In this document: one piece after another, positions 43,880-52,582 of the stretch
Layout of the letters: each line of letters starts with the position of its first letter
How positions within the stretch are numbered: the stretch's first letter is position 1
Source: Nonomuraea turcica
Lineage (GTDB): Bacteria > Actinomycetota > Actinomycetes > Streptosporangiales > Streptosporangiaceae
Assembly: GCF_030718205.1 (NCBI RefSeq)
Contig: NZ_JAUZQF010000023.1
Coordinates: forward strand, 1-64,000
Reading direction: 5' to 3'
Length of the DNA: 64,000 nt
Program-made: the position numbers and the translations under genes
The notes under the pieces: generated by a model
What the model saw: only the letters and a program-made list of their open reading frames with translations
Told to the model about the DNA's origin: nothing
Database searches by the model: none

Positions 43880-44542
43880 GCCCGCCATCGCGATGGCCTG
43901 CCAGGATCGCAGACCCAAGCGCAGGCGAATCCTCCTGATCTCAACTCCGTACAGGCCCAACACGGCCTGAGGCCGTCGCGTGCACGCACCGGCTCCAGGG
44001 CACGCTGCTCGTCGCGCGCCAAGGGGCCGATCAGTCCCCGGTGCCGGAGAAGGTTCGACGATAATGTTCGGCCGCCTGGGCCATGTCGCGACTCAGGAGG
44101 TCGAACACCGATCTGCCGATCTTCGCCGGGGCGGGCGAGCCTGGATCAGCGTCTTCGGTTCTCTGTGTTTACATGAGTAAAACGGACATCAGCGTAGCCT
44201 CGTCGCATGCCAGCCGGGGCAGGGAAGCGATCCGGTGGAAGCCGAAGCCGCGTCCGCCCGGCGAGACGGGCGGACCGTGGCTGAGAACCGCGTCATCGGG
44301 GCCTGACTCCGCATTCCTGGAGGGAGTGCGGCTCTTGGGCCACCGCCCCGCCGAACGCTGTCCCGTTGGTGCGGACACCAACGGTGGCGGGGACCGGACG
44401 CCAGTCAGACACCCGGCTGTGACTGAACATTACCATCCGATTACCTTCAGTCGCTACCGATCAACCCAGAGAGAACAACCGCAGTTCTATGGGCAACCAC
44501 AGGTTCGCATAGCGAGCGCCGCAACAGTTCATACCCTCATGA
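43880..44542. other. 663-base region without an intact gene
   Basis: Contains a perfect hairpin CCGTTGGTG-CGGA-CACCAACGG at 44363-44384, without a T-tract. On the minus strand a frame runs open for 45 codons to a stop near 44037 and reads like a protein C-terminus (VFDLLSRDMAQAAEHYRR), possibly a gene fragment. Together with the decayed permease beyond 44543, this looks like a degraded accessory segment. Confidence 0.55.
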
Positions 44543-45022
44543 TGTTCGCTGGCTCCCGCTACACCGGCGTCTTCGGTCCTGTCGGTCATCCGGCTCCGGG
44601 GGGAGGAGGTGCGCGGCCGCATCGGTCCCGTTCTGGCCGGGCCGACCGGCAGATCAACGTGGCTCGGGTCGTCTCTGCTGGTCTCCGCGCTCGCCGGGGT
44701 CATCTTGCTGGCGGTGTACGGTGCCGCGCTCGGCATCGGCGCCGCCGTGTCGACCGGCGATCTCGGCCTCGTGGGAGAGACCATCGGGGCGAGCCTGCTC
44801 CGCGTCCCGGAGGTGCTGGTGCTGCTCGCCGTCCTCGTCCCGTTGCTCGGGCTCGCCCCGCAGGCCATGGCCGTGACGAACACGTCGGTGCTATCCCACC
44901 TCCCCTGGCACCCGTTGGGGTCGTTCGCCCCGGTGGCCACGGTGGTGCTGGTCGTCCTCGCCGCGGCGCTGACGAGCCTCGGTCTGTACGGCCTGCGCCG
45001 CCGCGACCTCGCCGCAGGTTGA
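44543..45022 (+). pseudogene. Decayed ABC exporter permease (C-terminal remnant)
   Basis: From 44543 the frame reads VIRLRGEEVRGRIGPVLAGPTGRSTW, then hydrophobic helices and a final SLGLYGLRRRDLAAG. This is the C-terminal part of large ABC-2 permeases annotated as exporters of polyketide antibiotics. The first two thirds of the gene are missing, there is no start codon ahead of the conserved part, and the stretch between LLGLAPQA and the last helix is shortened compared with the family. A GTG at 44609 could give a short product, but no ATPase gene is adjacent. Most likely non-functional. Confidence 0.75.
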
Positions 45023-45036
45023 GCCGCCGCCGCGGA

Positions 45037-45858
45037 TCAGTGGCGGATGAGCCGGTGCGGGGCGAGCTCTCGGGTCTCGCCCCGTTCCAGGCAGACCATC
45101 CGGTCGGCGTGCCCGGCCTGGTCGATCTGCCGCCGGAAGTCCTCCAGCGGCGAGCTGAAGACGGTGTAGTCGTCGTAGTGCACCGGCACCACCGTCTTGG
45201 GATTGATCACATCCACCCATGAGGCGCCCTGCTCGCCGTCCATGGTGACCATCAGCGTGCCGAGCCTGGTGCCGCCCAGGTGGACGAGGGCCAGGTCGAT
45301 CTCCGGGAAGCGGCGCGGAATCGCGTCCAGGCGGCGGTCGAGCAGCGTGTCGCCGCTGATGTGCAGGCGCAGCTCGATGCGCTCGTCCCGGTTGTAGAAC
45401 TCCAGCATCGTGCCGATCACCGGCGGCAGCAGCGCCTCGGCCGCGCCGGGCGCGTGCCTCGCGGGCAGGGCGGTGATCACGACGGTCCCGCCGGGGCCGC
45501 GGAGCTTGTGCTGCTGCCACTCCTCCAGACCCACGCTGCTGCGGAACCCCCGCCAGCGCAGCTTGCGTGCCGCTGTGGTGGTGGTGATGATCGGCGTGTC
45601 CCTGTCGAGGCCCCGCCGGGCGACCCGGTCCCAGTGGTCGCCGTGCAGGTGGGACAGCACCACCGCGTCCAGGGTGGGCAGGTCCTCCATCTCCACCGCG
45701 GGGTCGGTGAGCCGGCGCGAGCTCAGGCCGAATCCCAGATACGCCCGCTGACCCCGATGCAGGAAGTTCGGATCCGTCAGCAGCGTGAAGCCGTTGTAAC
45801 GGATCAGCGTGGTGGCGTTGCCGATGAACTGCAGGCTTCCCTTCACCTCTCGCCTCAC
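45037..45858 (-). CDS. Metallo-beta-lactamase-fold hydrolase
   Basis: 273 residues of the MBL superfamily, UlaG/RomA-like (lactamase_B_2). Zinc motif HLHGDHWD at about 70-77 (HxHxDH), the His in ARHAPGA near 134, SGDTLL with the bridging Asp, and a late PVHYDDYTVF with His. N-terminal GNATTLIRYNGFTLLTDPNFL is the usual first strand pair. Such enzymes act on N-acyl ethanolamine phospholipids, lactones or phosphodiesters; no assignment is safe. The GTG start overlaps the stop of a small Gly-rich gene (GTGA). Confidence 0.87.
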   Translation of the reverse strand: MRREVKGSLQFIGNATTLIRYNGFTLLTDPNFLHRGQRAYLGFGLSSRRLTDPAVEMEDLPTLDAVVLSHLHGDHWDRVARRGLDRDTPIITTTTAARKLRWRGFRSSVGLEEWQQHKLRGPGGTVVITALPARHAPGAAEALLPPVIGTMLEFYNRDERIELRLHISGDTLLDRRLDAIPRRFPEIDLALVHLGGTRLGTLMVTMDGEQGASWVDVINPKTVVPVHYDDYTVFSSPLEDFRRQIDQAGHADRMVCLERGETRELAPHRLIRH

Positions 45859-46052
45859 TCTGGATACGGCGAGCGCTGGCCGGGAGGCACGCCGCCGCCC
45901 TTGCCGCCGCCTTTGCCTCCCTTGTCGGTCCCGTGCGGGCGGATGGTCCGCCGCTTGGCGCCGCTCTTCGTCTCAGGTATGGCGTGGGCGGATGTGGAGT
46001 CGGTGGCCGCCTTGCCTGATCTGCGAAGTTCGGGCTGTTGTGGTTGACTCAT
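45855..46052 (-). CDS. Small basic, Gly-rich protein coupled to the MBL hydrolase
   Basis: 65 residues, no family recognised. Polar N-terminal half (SQPQQPELRRSGKA), a basic middle (KSGAKRRTIRPHG), and a Gly/Lys-rich run KGGKGGGKGGG before a VPPGQRSPYPE tail. No signal peptide or cysteine. ATG 46052 is preceded by GGGGGA. Its stop is read through the start of the MBL gene (GTGA), so the two are made together. Could be a partner, a substrate peptide, or an upstream coupling ORF. Confidence 0.6.
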   Translation of the reverse strand: MSQPQQPELRRSGKAATDSTSAHAIPETKSGAKRRTIRPHGTDKGGKGGGKGGGVPPGQRSPYPE

Positions 46053-46215
46053 GGCTTTTGTCCCCCTAACGGGGTACTTCTGCCACGTCGGCGGCCGACC
46101 AAACACTCCGTATCCGCCTGTTTCACTTCGGTTACATTACTTGACTCCCCGTCCAATAGTTCGCAAGGCTCACTGCTGCATCGGGGGGCGACAACCGACG
46201 AATTCGGGAGCCTTC

Positions 46216-46665
46216 ATGGCAAGAGCGCGACGTCTCGCGGCCGCTGGAGCGGTCACGGCATTCATGGTCGCAGGAGTGAGCCTGGCGGCGGGCATCGGCA
46301 CCGCCTCCGCACAGTCCGGCCCTGAACTGCCGGACGTGGTCCCCACCTGCCTCCTTCCACTGCCGATCCTCTGTGACGAACCCCCGCCGGACTCGAGCAC
46401 CCCCGCACCCGAGGATTCCTGGTCGGGCGAGCCCGCGCCGGACGAGGAGCCCTGGCCCCACCAGCCGGGACCCGAGGCGAATGAGGATCCGTGGCGGCCG
46501 GCGGGCGAGCGCGAGCACAAGGTGCCCGAGGGGCATCCGGAGACCGGCGGGGGCGGGCTCACGCAGGACGGCGCGGTGTGGCCGTTCGCGCTGGGCGGTA
46601 CCGCGCTGCTGACCGGGGCCGGGCTGGCCGGGTTCGCGGTACGGCGCCGCGGGGATGCCGCCTAG
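46216..46665 (+). CDS. Secreted sortase substrate with HPETG sorting signal
   Basis: 149 residues. Signal peptide to about residue 32 (ASAQS), a Pro/Glu/Asp-rich stalk with a Cys pair (TCLLPLPILC, 45-53), then a cell-wall sorting signal: HPETG at 107-111 followed by GGG, a hydrophobic helix (about 121-142) and RRR tail. Only the first position differs from LPxTG. The next gene, overlapping by 11 bases, is a class F sortase, so this is probably its dedicated substrate. No binding domain seen; it may be a short wall-exposed linker. Confidence 0.82.
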   Translation: MARARRLAAAGAVTAFMVAGVSLAAGIGTASAQSGPELPDVVPTCLLPLPILCDEPPPDSSTPAPEDSWSGEPAPDEEPWPHQPGPEANEDPWRPAGEREHKVPEGHPETGGGGLTQDGAVWPFALGGTALLTGAGLAGFAVRRRGDAA

Positions 46666-47392
46666 GGTGGCCGGCAGTTCGCGCGCTCCCGCTGAAGCGG
46701 CCGGTGGGTCGCGCGCTCCTGCCGACGCGACGCGCGGGACACGTGCTCGCGGAAATCGGCTGATCCTGGCCATCGCGGGCGTCATCACCGTGGCCGGGGC
46801 GCTGCTGATCTGGTCCGGGCTGAGCGGCATCGTGGGCGGCGAGCCCGAGACGACGCCGGTCGCGACCGCACGCCCGGCGCCGATCGCTGGCGTGCCGCTC
46901 TCCAAGATGGCCAGGCCCATGGAGGCCGCCCGTCCCACCGCCGTCTACATCCCGTCCATCGGCGTCGCCGCGCCGCTGACGGAGCTAGGCCTGGACACGC
47001 GCGGCGCCATCGAGAACCCGCCGCTCGACGCCCCGAACCTGGCCGGCTGGTACCGCTACGGCCCCGTCCCCGGCCAGCGTGGCGCCGCCGTGATCACCGG
47101 GCATCTCGACACCAGGAGCGGCCCCGCCGTCTTCGCCCGCCTCAAGGAGGTCAAGCGCGGCGACCAGGTCCAGGTGCTGCGGGCCGACCGCTCGGTGGCC
47201 GTCTTCGTCGTCGACAAGGTCGAGCACACGCCGAAGACGCACTTCCCCGCCAAGAAGGTCTACGGCAAGCTCGCCTATCCGGGGCTGCGGCTGGTGACCT
47301 GCGGCGGGGCGTTCGACCGGCAGGCGCACAGCTACCGGGACAACACGATCGTGTACGCGCACCTGGCGGCCCCGTACTATCCCAAAGGCTGA
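46655..47392 (+). CDS. Class F sortase
   Basis: 245 residues. N-terminal Ala/Gly/Arg-rich segment, membrane helix at about 36-60, then a sortase domain. Catalytic His150 in VITGHLDT, Cys216 in LVTCGGAF and Arg228 in HSYRDNTIV are present in order, as in actinobacterial class F enzymes (YIPSIGVAAPLTELGL start). It cleaves sorting motifs and attaches proteins to the cell wall or to each other. Starts within the end of its presumed substrate gene. Its stop abuts, with no gap, the stop of the convergent acyl-CoA dehydrogenase gene. Confidence 0.92.
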   Translation: MPPRVAGSSRAPAEAAGGSRAPADATRGTRARGNRLILAIAGVITVAGALLIWSGLSGIVGGEPETTPVATARPAPIAGVPLSKMARPMEAARPTAVYIPSIGVAAPLTELGLDTRGAIENPPLDAPNLAGWYRYGPVPGQRGAAVITGHLDTRSGPAVFARLKEVKRGDQVQVLRADRSVAVFVVDKVEHTPKTHFPAKKVYGKLAYPGLRLVTCGGAFDRQAHSYRDNTIVYAHLAAPYYPKG

Positions 47393-49453
47393 TCACGGGT
47401 CCCGCGGCAGCCCCAGCACCCGCTCGGCGATGATGTTGAGCTGCACCTCCGTGGTGCCGCCGCCGATGGTGAACGCGCGGGTGGTGAGGATCATGCGATT
47501 CCAGTACGGGTCCGCCGGGGCCAGCGACCAGCAGAACTCCGAGATCGCCTGCGCGTGCCGCATGCCGAGCAGCTTGCGGACACTGGAGGCCGCTCCGGGA
47601 TCCGTGCCGGACAGCTTCGAGAGCGTCACACGCAGGCCGAGCGCCGAGATGGCCTGGCCCTCCGCCCACAGACGTCCCGCCTGCTCGCGCTGCGCCTGCC
47701 GGAGCTCGGGCAGGCGGGCGATCAGTTTGACCATGTCGGTGTGTTGCGAGCCGGGACCCCAGGAATCGCCGAGCGCGACGCGTTCGTGGGACAGCGTGTC
47801 GCGGGCGACCCGCCAGCCTGCGTTCACCTCGCCGACGACCAGGTCGTCCGGCACGAAGACGTCGTCGAGGAACACCTCGTTGAAGATCTCCTCGCCGTTG
47901 ATCTCCTTGAGCGGCCTGACGGTGATCCCGGGGGAGGACATGTCCACCAGGAAGTACGAGATCCCGTCGTGCTTCGGCCGCTCGGGCGCGGTGCGGGCGA
48001 GGCAGATGCCCCAGTGGGCGTACTGCGCGAGCGACGTCCAGATCTTCTGCCCGCTCAGCGACCAGCCGCCCTCCACCTTCGTGGCCTTCGTCGACAGCCC
48101 GGCCAGGTCGGAGCCGGCTCCCGGCTCGCTGAACAGCTGGCACCAGACGATCTCGCCGGTCAGCGTGCCCGGGAGGAAACGTTCCTGCTGCTCGCGGGTG
48201 CCGTACCGGACGATGGACGGGACCGCCCAGGCGGCGATGCCCAGGTTCGGGCGCTTGAGGTCGCGGAACTCCTGGTGGATGATCACCTGCTCGAGCGGGG
48301 AGGCGGCCCTGCCCCACGGCCTGGGCAGGTACGGCATGATCCAGCCCTCGCGGGCGAACCTCGCCCGCCTGGCCGCCGGCTCCTGCGCCCGCAGCGACTG
48401 CGCCTCCGCCCTGATCGTGTCCCTGACGGCCGCGGCCTCGTCGGGCAGGTCCGGCTCCATCGCCCGCCGCGTGCCCTGGACCGCCAGCCCGGCTGCCTCC
48501 TCCGCCCAGGGGCCGGGGTCGCCGGCCAGCATGCGGTCGGACAGGGCGCGGCGATAGTAGCGGTGGGCGTCGTGCTCGAAGGTGTAGCCGATGCCGCCGA
48601 GCACCTGGATCGCATCCGCCGCACACCGCACGGCCGCATCGGGCCCGAGCACCGCAGCCACCCCGACCGCCAACCGCGTCTCATCCGAGAGGCCGGTGTT
48701 CCCGACGGCGGTGTCCATGGCCCGGGCGGCGTCCCAGACAGCGGCGCGGGCCTGCTCCAACGCCACCAGAGCGGCGGCCACCCGATGCTTGACGCCCTGG
48801 AACTGCCCGATCGGCCGGCCGAACTGCTCGCGGACCTTGGCGTAGCCGGCCGCCGTCGCAACGGCCCACGCCGCAAGGCCGCACGCGTCGGCGCCCAGCA
48901 GCACCGCGGCGAGCTCCCGTACGGGCGCGTGGGGGAGCACCCGGTCGGCGGGGACCTGCCCGCGCGGCGTCACGGAGCAGAGGGCCCGGTCGAGATCGAC
49001 GCTGTCGGCGGGCTCGGCAGCGACATCGTCACGACCCAGCACGGCCCACGCGCCACCGCCTACCGGCAGGAGGAAGAGGTCGGCGTCGCACGCACCCAGA
49101 GCGAGCAGCCCGGCGCCGGCGACCGGGGCGTCGGCGGGGAGAGCGACGGTCGCGGTCATCGAGCCGTCGGCGAGCGCCTTGACCAGGTCCCCGTACCGGT
49201 CGCCGCCTGAGCGGGCGAGAACCGCCGACGTCAGGACCGTCGGCAGGTAAGGGCCGGGGACGCGCCGCTCGCCCAGCACCTCGAGCGCGACGCACAACTC
49301 CAGCAGCCCGTACCCCTGCCCGCCGTGCTCCTCCGGAAGATGCAGCCCCAGTAGCCCTTGCCCGGCGAGGGCCGCGTAATCGACGGTCCGCTCCGCCAGC
49401 CCCCGAACGGAGGCGGCCAATGCCAGGTGTTCCTCGCTCAGCCCGATCCCCAT
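47393..49453 (-). CDS. Fused two-domain acyl-CoA dehydrogenase (FadE34-like)
   Basis: 686 residues: two acyl-CoA dehydrogenase units. First (about 1-325) has KVREQFGRPIGQFQ, and IQVLGGIGYTFEHDAHRYYRR with its C-terminal block; second (about 335-686) has CQLFSEPGAGSDLAGLSTKA, SGQKIWTS, and FTIGGGTTEVQLNIIAERVLG. Fused or heterodimeric FadEs of this type act on steroid side-chain CoA esters in actinobacteria. Which half keeps the catalytic Glu is uncertain; EHD in the first half is the usual position. ATG 49453. A dyad lies directly upstream. Confidence 0.88.
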   Translation of the reverse strand: MGIGLSEEHLALAASVRGLAERTVDYAALAGQGLLGLHLPEEHGGQGYGLLELCVALEVLGERRVPGPYLPTVLTSAVLARSGGDRYGDLVKALADGSMTATVALPADAPVAGAGLLALGACDADLFLLPVGGGAWAVLGRDDVAAEPADSVDLDRALCSVTPRGQVPADRVLPHAPVRELAAVLLGADACGLAAWAVATAAGYAKVREQFGRPIGQFQGVKHRVAAALVALEQARAAVWDAARAMDTAVGNTGLSDETRLAVGVAAVLGPDAAVRCAADAIQVLGGIGYTFEHDAHRYYRRALSDRMLAGDPGPWAEEAAGLAVQGTRRAMEPDLPDEAAAVRDTIRAEAQSLRAQEPAARRARFAREGWIMPYLPRPWGRAASPLEQVIIHQEFRDLKRPNLGIAAWAVPSIVRYGTREQQERFLPGTLTGEIVWCQLFSEPGAGSDLAGLSTKATKVEGGWSLSGQKIWTSLAQYAHWGICLARTAPERPKHDGISYFLVDMSSPGITVRPLKEINGEEIFNEVFLDDVFVPDDLVVGEVNAGWRVARDTLSHERVALGDSWGPGSQHTDMVKLIARLPELRQAQREQAGRLWAEGQAISALGLRVTLSKLSGTDPGAASSVRKLLGMRHAQAISEFCWSLAPADPYWNRMILTTRAFTIGGGTTEVQLNIIAERVLGLPRDP

Positions 49454-49456
49454 GAG

Positions 49457-49478
49457 CCGAATCTAGAACCTTATTCGG
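49457..49478. promoter_or_regulatory. Dyad directly upstream of the fused acyl-CoA dehydrogenase gene
   Basis: CCGAAT-N10-ATTCGG: perfect six-base arms starting four bases before the ATG. A protein bound here would block initiation or transcript start. No regulator is encoded next to it. Confidence 0.6.
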
Positions 49479-49509
49479 TCAATCACCAGTCGGACCCGGA
49501 AGGAGCCCT

Positions 49510-50034
49510 TCACTCCTGCCGGGTGGGCTGCACGGCCCGACGGCGCGTCAGCACGCGAGTGGTGCCGCCGTCATCCTCTGCTATGTCCCGGACGTGCTCG
49601 AATCCGATCCTGTTCAGCACGGCCAGTGAGGCACTGTTCGACGCCGCCACGGTGGCGTACACCTCCGTGAGCCCCAGGGTGTCGAAGCCGTAGGCGACGA
49701 TCGCCTCGGCCAGTTCTCTCCCCAGTCCCGATCCCCACACATCAGGGGCCAGTGCGTAGATGATCTCGTAGCCTTGGACCACGTCGGTCTGCTTGATCTC
49801 AGCGTGTCCGATCAAACGACCGTCCCGACGAACGGCCCAGACGTCGAACAGATCCTGGGCATAGACCTTCGTGAAGATCCGTCCGAACAGCGCGCGGTCC
49901 TCCGCCTCGGGAGCAGGCCCGTCGCCCATCCACTGCGAAACCCTCCGGTCCTGGAACAGGGCGACGAAGTCTTCCTGGTCTTCGGGGACGTACGGCTCCA
50001 GCAGCAGCCGCTCAGTGCGCAGAGTCGGGGTCAT
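49510..50034 (-). CDS. GNAT-family N-acetyltransferase
   Basis: 174 residues of the RimJ/RimL-like GNAT type (Acetyltransf_3): TERLLLEPYVPED at the start, acetyl-CoA binding loop DVWGSGLGRELAEAIV near 98-113, then NSASLAVLNRIGFEHV near 133-148. Acetylates an amine, in this subfamily often a protein N-terminus. Substrate unknown. Shares no operon; it ends 57 bases before the acyl-CoA dehydrogenase start and runs in the same direction. Confidence 0.9.
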   Translation of the reverse strand: MTPTLRTERLLLEPYVPEDQEDFVALFQDRRVSQWMGDGPAPEAEDRALFGRIFTKVYAQDLFDVWAVRRDGRLIGHAEIKQTDVVQGYEIIYALAPDVWGSGLGRELAEAIVAYGFDTLGLTEVYATVAASNSASLAVLNRIGFEHVRDIAEDDGGTTRVLTRRRAVQPTRQE

Positions 50035-50117
50035 GGACGGCGAAGCTAGCCGTGCGCCGCTCTCCCGGCAAATCGCCCCGATCGCTCCTTCGCGACTGCT
50101 GCGACAGTATTGACGGC

Positions 50118-50648
50118 ATGCTCATCGTCATCGGCGGCCTGCCCGCGACGGGAAAGACCACGCTCGCCCGCCTCCTCGCCGAGCACATGGGCGCCGTGCA
50201 CCTGCGCATCGACACCATCGAGCAGGCGATCGTCCGTTCCGGCCTGGCCAGTCAACCCCTCGGCCCCACCGGCTACGTCGTCGGGTACGCACTGGCCGGA
50301 GACCACCTTCGGGGCGGACTCACCGTGATCGCGGAATCCGTCAACCCGCTGGCGATCACCCGTGACGCCTGGCGAGACGTGGGGACCGAGGCGCACGTAC
50401 CGACCGCGGAGGTGGAGGTGATCTGCTCGGACCCGATCGAGCACCGGCACCGTGCGACCTCGCGCTCGACCGACATCCCTGACCTCCACCTTCCCGACTG
50501 GCAGCAGATCATCGACCGCGCATACGAACCTTGGGATCGGGAGCACATCGTCATCGACACGGCCGGGCAGACTCCAGACGACTCGCTCAATGTCCTCCTG
50601 CGCGCCCTGCACGACGGTCGGCACGCAGGCGAAAACCATTGGCGGTAG
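50118..50648 (+). CDS. P-loop kinase-like ATPase (AAA_33)
   Basis: 176 residues. Walker A GGLPATGKTT at 6-15, then TIEQAIVRSG, a lid region with RHRATSR near 115 and C-terminal HIVIDTAG. Patterned on small kinases related to adenylylsulfate/gluconate kinases and aminoglycoside-type phosphotransferases; no specific substrate. Start ATG 50118; the frame extends upstream with no plausible ribosome-binding site. Divergent from the GNAT gene. Confidence 0.82.
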   Translation: MLIVIGGLPATGKTTLARLLAEHMGAVHLRIDTIEQAIVRSGLASQPLGPTGYVVGYALAGDHLRGGLTVIAESVNPLAITRDAWRDVGTEAHVPTAEVEVICSDPIEHRHRATSRSTDIPDLHLPDWQQIIDRAYEPWDREHIVIDTAGQTPDDSLNVLLRALHDGRHAGENHWR

Positions 50649-50882
50649 GCGATCCGGCGCCGTTACCCTCGCACGTGGCCGAGTCGAACGGGCGGGTCAT
50701 GCCGCCGTGGAAGGGGTGGGTTGATGTCTGGCACCGCGCCAAGTGCGCCTCGACGTGTTGCCGGCGAATCCTGCCTCTGACGCATCACATCTGTCATCGT
50801 CCTGACGGGGCCGGGCCGGCCGCGGCTGGCGCACTTCCTTGCTGTCTTCACCCCCATTCGTTTCCGGCAAGGAGTACCCGCG

Positions 50883-51251
50883 TTGTCTGCCAACGGCAAA
50901 CCACGTTCCATCGTCAACACCGAGACCTTCCAGTGCGTCCGCTGCGGCCTGACCGTGACGGCGACCGCCCCTGACGGCACTCGCCGCAACCACTGCCCGA
51001 GCTGCCTGCACTCGCAGCACGTGCTCGACCGTATGGAGGGCGGCCCGTCCGAGTGCCGCTCGCGGATGATCCCGATCGCGATCGCGGTCCTCCGCACCGG
51101 CGACTGGATGATCATCCATCGCTGCACCCGTTGCGGTGAGCTGACGTCCAACCCCATCTGCGGGGACGACAACCAGCTCATCCTCATGCGCATGGCGGTA
51201 CGCCCGCTCGCGCAGCCGCCGTTCCCGCTCGAGGCGTTCGGCGACCTGTGA
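50883..51251 (+). CDS. RNHCP domain protein 1
   Basis: 122 residues. RNHCP family (PF12647): FQCVRCGLTV (CxxC), the eponymous RRNHCPSCLHSQHVD-like segment (here RNHCPSCLHSQHVLD), IIHRCTRCGEL and NPICGDDN near 95. Four Cys pairs suggest a zinc-binding fold. Function unknown. TTG 50883 is chosen because AAGGAG stands nine bases ahead. A second RNHCP gene follows one base after its stop. Confidence 0.85.
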   Translation: MSANGKPRSIVNTETFQCVRCGLTVTATAPDGTRRNHCPSCLHSQHVLDRMEGGPSECRSRMIPIAIAVLRTGDWMIIHRCTRCGELTSNPICGDDNQLILMRMAVRPLAQPPFPLEAFGDL

Positions 51252-51252
51252 C

Positions 51253-51657
51253 ATGCCCAGGAGGAACCCGGCCCGGGAGAGGCCGCAACGGCGCAAGACC
51301 GCGCATCATCACCGGGAGCCGGCGGACGCGTCCCGCTGCGTCGGCTGCCGGCTGGACGTCCCGATGATCGCGCCGGGCACCGCGCACCGCAACCACTGCC
51401 CGCACTGCCTGACCAGCCTGCACGTCGACCACCGCATTCCGGGGGACCGGCGGGCGGGCTGCCGGGGCCGGATGGCGGCGCTCAGCGTCACCGTCCGGCC
51501 GGACGGGGAGTGGCTGATCATCCATCACTGCGAGTCCTGCGGCGAGCTCAGCGCCAACCGCATCGCGGGCGACGACAACGCGCTGGCGCTGCTCCGCATC
51601 GCCATGCGCCCGCTGTCCGACCCCCGCCTGCCGGTGAACGCCCTGCTTGCCCTCTGA
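51253..51657 (+). CDS. RNHCP domain protein 2
   Basis: 134 residues. Basic N-terminal extension (about 30 residues rich in Arg/His), then CVGCRLDV, HRNHCPHCLTSLHVD, IIHHCESCGELSANRIAGDDN and a shared C-terminal LRIAMRPLSDPRLPVNALL. Same fold as the preceding protein with about half of positions alike by eye, so a tandem duplication. The start lies next to the stop of copy 1, hence coupled. Confidence 0.85.
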   Translation: MPRRNPARERPQRRKTAHHHREPADASRCVGCRLDVPMIAPGTAHRNHCPHCLTSLHVDHRIPGDRRAGCRGRMAALSVTVRPDGEWLIIHHCESCGELSANRIAGDDNALALLRIAMRPLSDPRLPVNALLAL

Positions 51658-51733
51658 TCCTCACCGGGGCCGTGCGGTACGGCCCTGGTGAGACACCTGG
51701 CGCTCGCATTCCCTGGTCGTTAGGCTCGGCCGG

Positions 51734-52582
51734 GTGGTGAAAGAGCTGACCCTGGATCTTGGCGACGACCGTACGCTGCACGTCTACGACTCGACTGCCG
51801 GCGATGCCGATGATCGGCTGACGGTCTTCTGGCATCACGGCACGCCCAACATCGGCACGCCCCCGGAGCCCCTCTTCCCGGTTTCTGACCGGCTCGGCAT
51901 CCGCTGGGTGTCGTACGACCGTCCTGGCTACGGCGGCACCACCCCTGTTCCCGGCCGGAATGTGTCTTCGGCGGCCGAGTACGCTCAGCGCGTCGCCGAC
52001 GCTCTGGGCATCGCCAGGTTCGCCGTCATGGGTCACTCGGGTGGCGGCTCGCACGCCCTGGCCTGCGCCGCGCTGCTGCCCGACCGGGTGCTGGCCGCGG
52101 TGAGCGTGTCGGGACTGGCTCCGTACGGCGCGGAGGGGCTCGACTGGTTCGCCGGCATGTCCACCTCGGGCGAGGCCTCCCTGCGTGCCGCCGTCGCGGG
52201 ACGCGCGGCGAAGGAACGACACGAGGCGACGGCCGAGTACGACCCGGAGATGTTCGCCCCTGTGGATCATGCGGCGTTCACAGGTGAGTGGTCCTGGTTC
52301 GACAGCGTCGTCGGCCCCGCCCTGGAGGGCGGCCCCGGAGGGCTGATCGACGACGACCTCGCGTACGTCGCCCCGTGGGGCTGCGATCCCGGCCAGGTGA
52401 CCGCTCCGGTGCTGCTCATGCACGGCGGTCAGGACCGGGTCGTGCCCAGTTCACACGGCGAATGGCTGGCCCGCCACTGCCCTCGGGCCGAGCTGCGGCT
52501 CTACCCGGAGGACGGGCACATCTCGATCCTCCATGCGGCGGCTGACGCCTTGGAATGGCTCGGCGTGAACGCCGCTGCCTGA
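51734..52582 (+). CDS. Alpha/beta hydrolase
   Basis: 282 residues. [11 protein letters not shown] forms the oxyanion-hole HG loop near 34-44, nucleophile Ser in [11 protein letters not shown] near 97-107, catalytic Asp in HGGQDRVVP near 237 and His in DGHISIL near 263. Full-length serine hydrolase fold, substrate unknown. Start GTG 51734 or the GTG three bases later. Monocistronic. Confidence 0.88.
   Translation: MVKELTLDLGDDRTLHVYDSTAGDADDRLTVFWHHGTPNIGTPPEPLFPVSDRLGIRWVSYDRPGYGGTTPVPGRNVSSAAEYAQRVADALGIARFAVMGHSGGGSHALACAALLPDRVLAAVSVSGLAPYGAEGLDWFAGMSTSGEASLRAAVAGRAAKERHEATAEYDPEMFAPVDHAAFTGEWSWFDSVVGPALEGGPGGLIDDDLAYVAPWGCDPGQVTAPVLLMHGGQDRVVPSSHGEWLARHCPRAELRLYPEDGHISILHAAADALEWLGVNAAA

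Noticed and set aside
44083-45222. A 379-codon frame over the decayed permease region
   Set aside because: Different frame from the permease remnant; only Arg/Pro-rich composition and no homologous segments.
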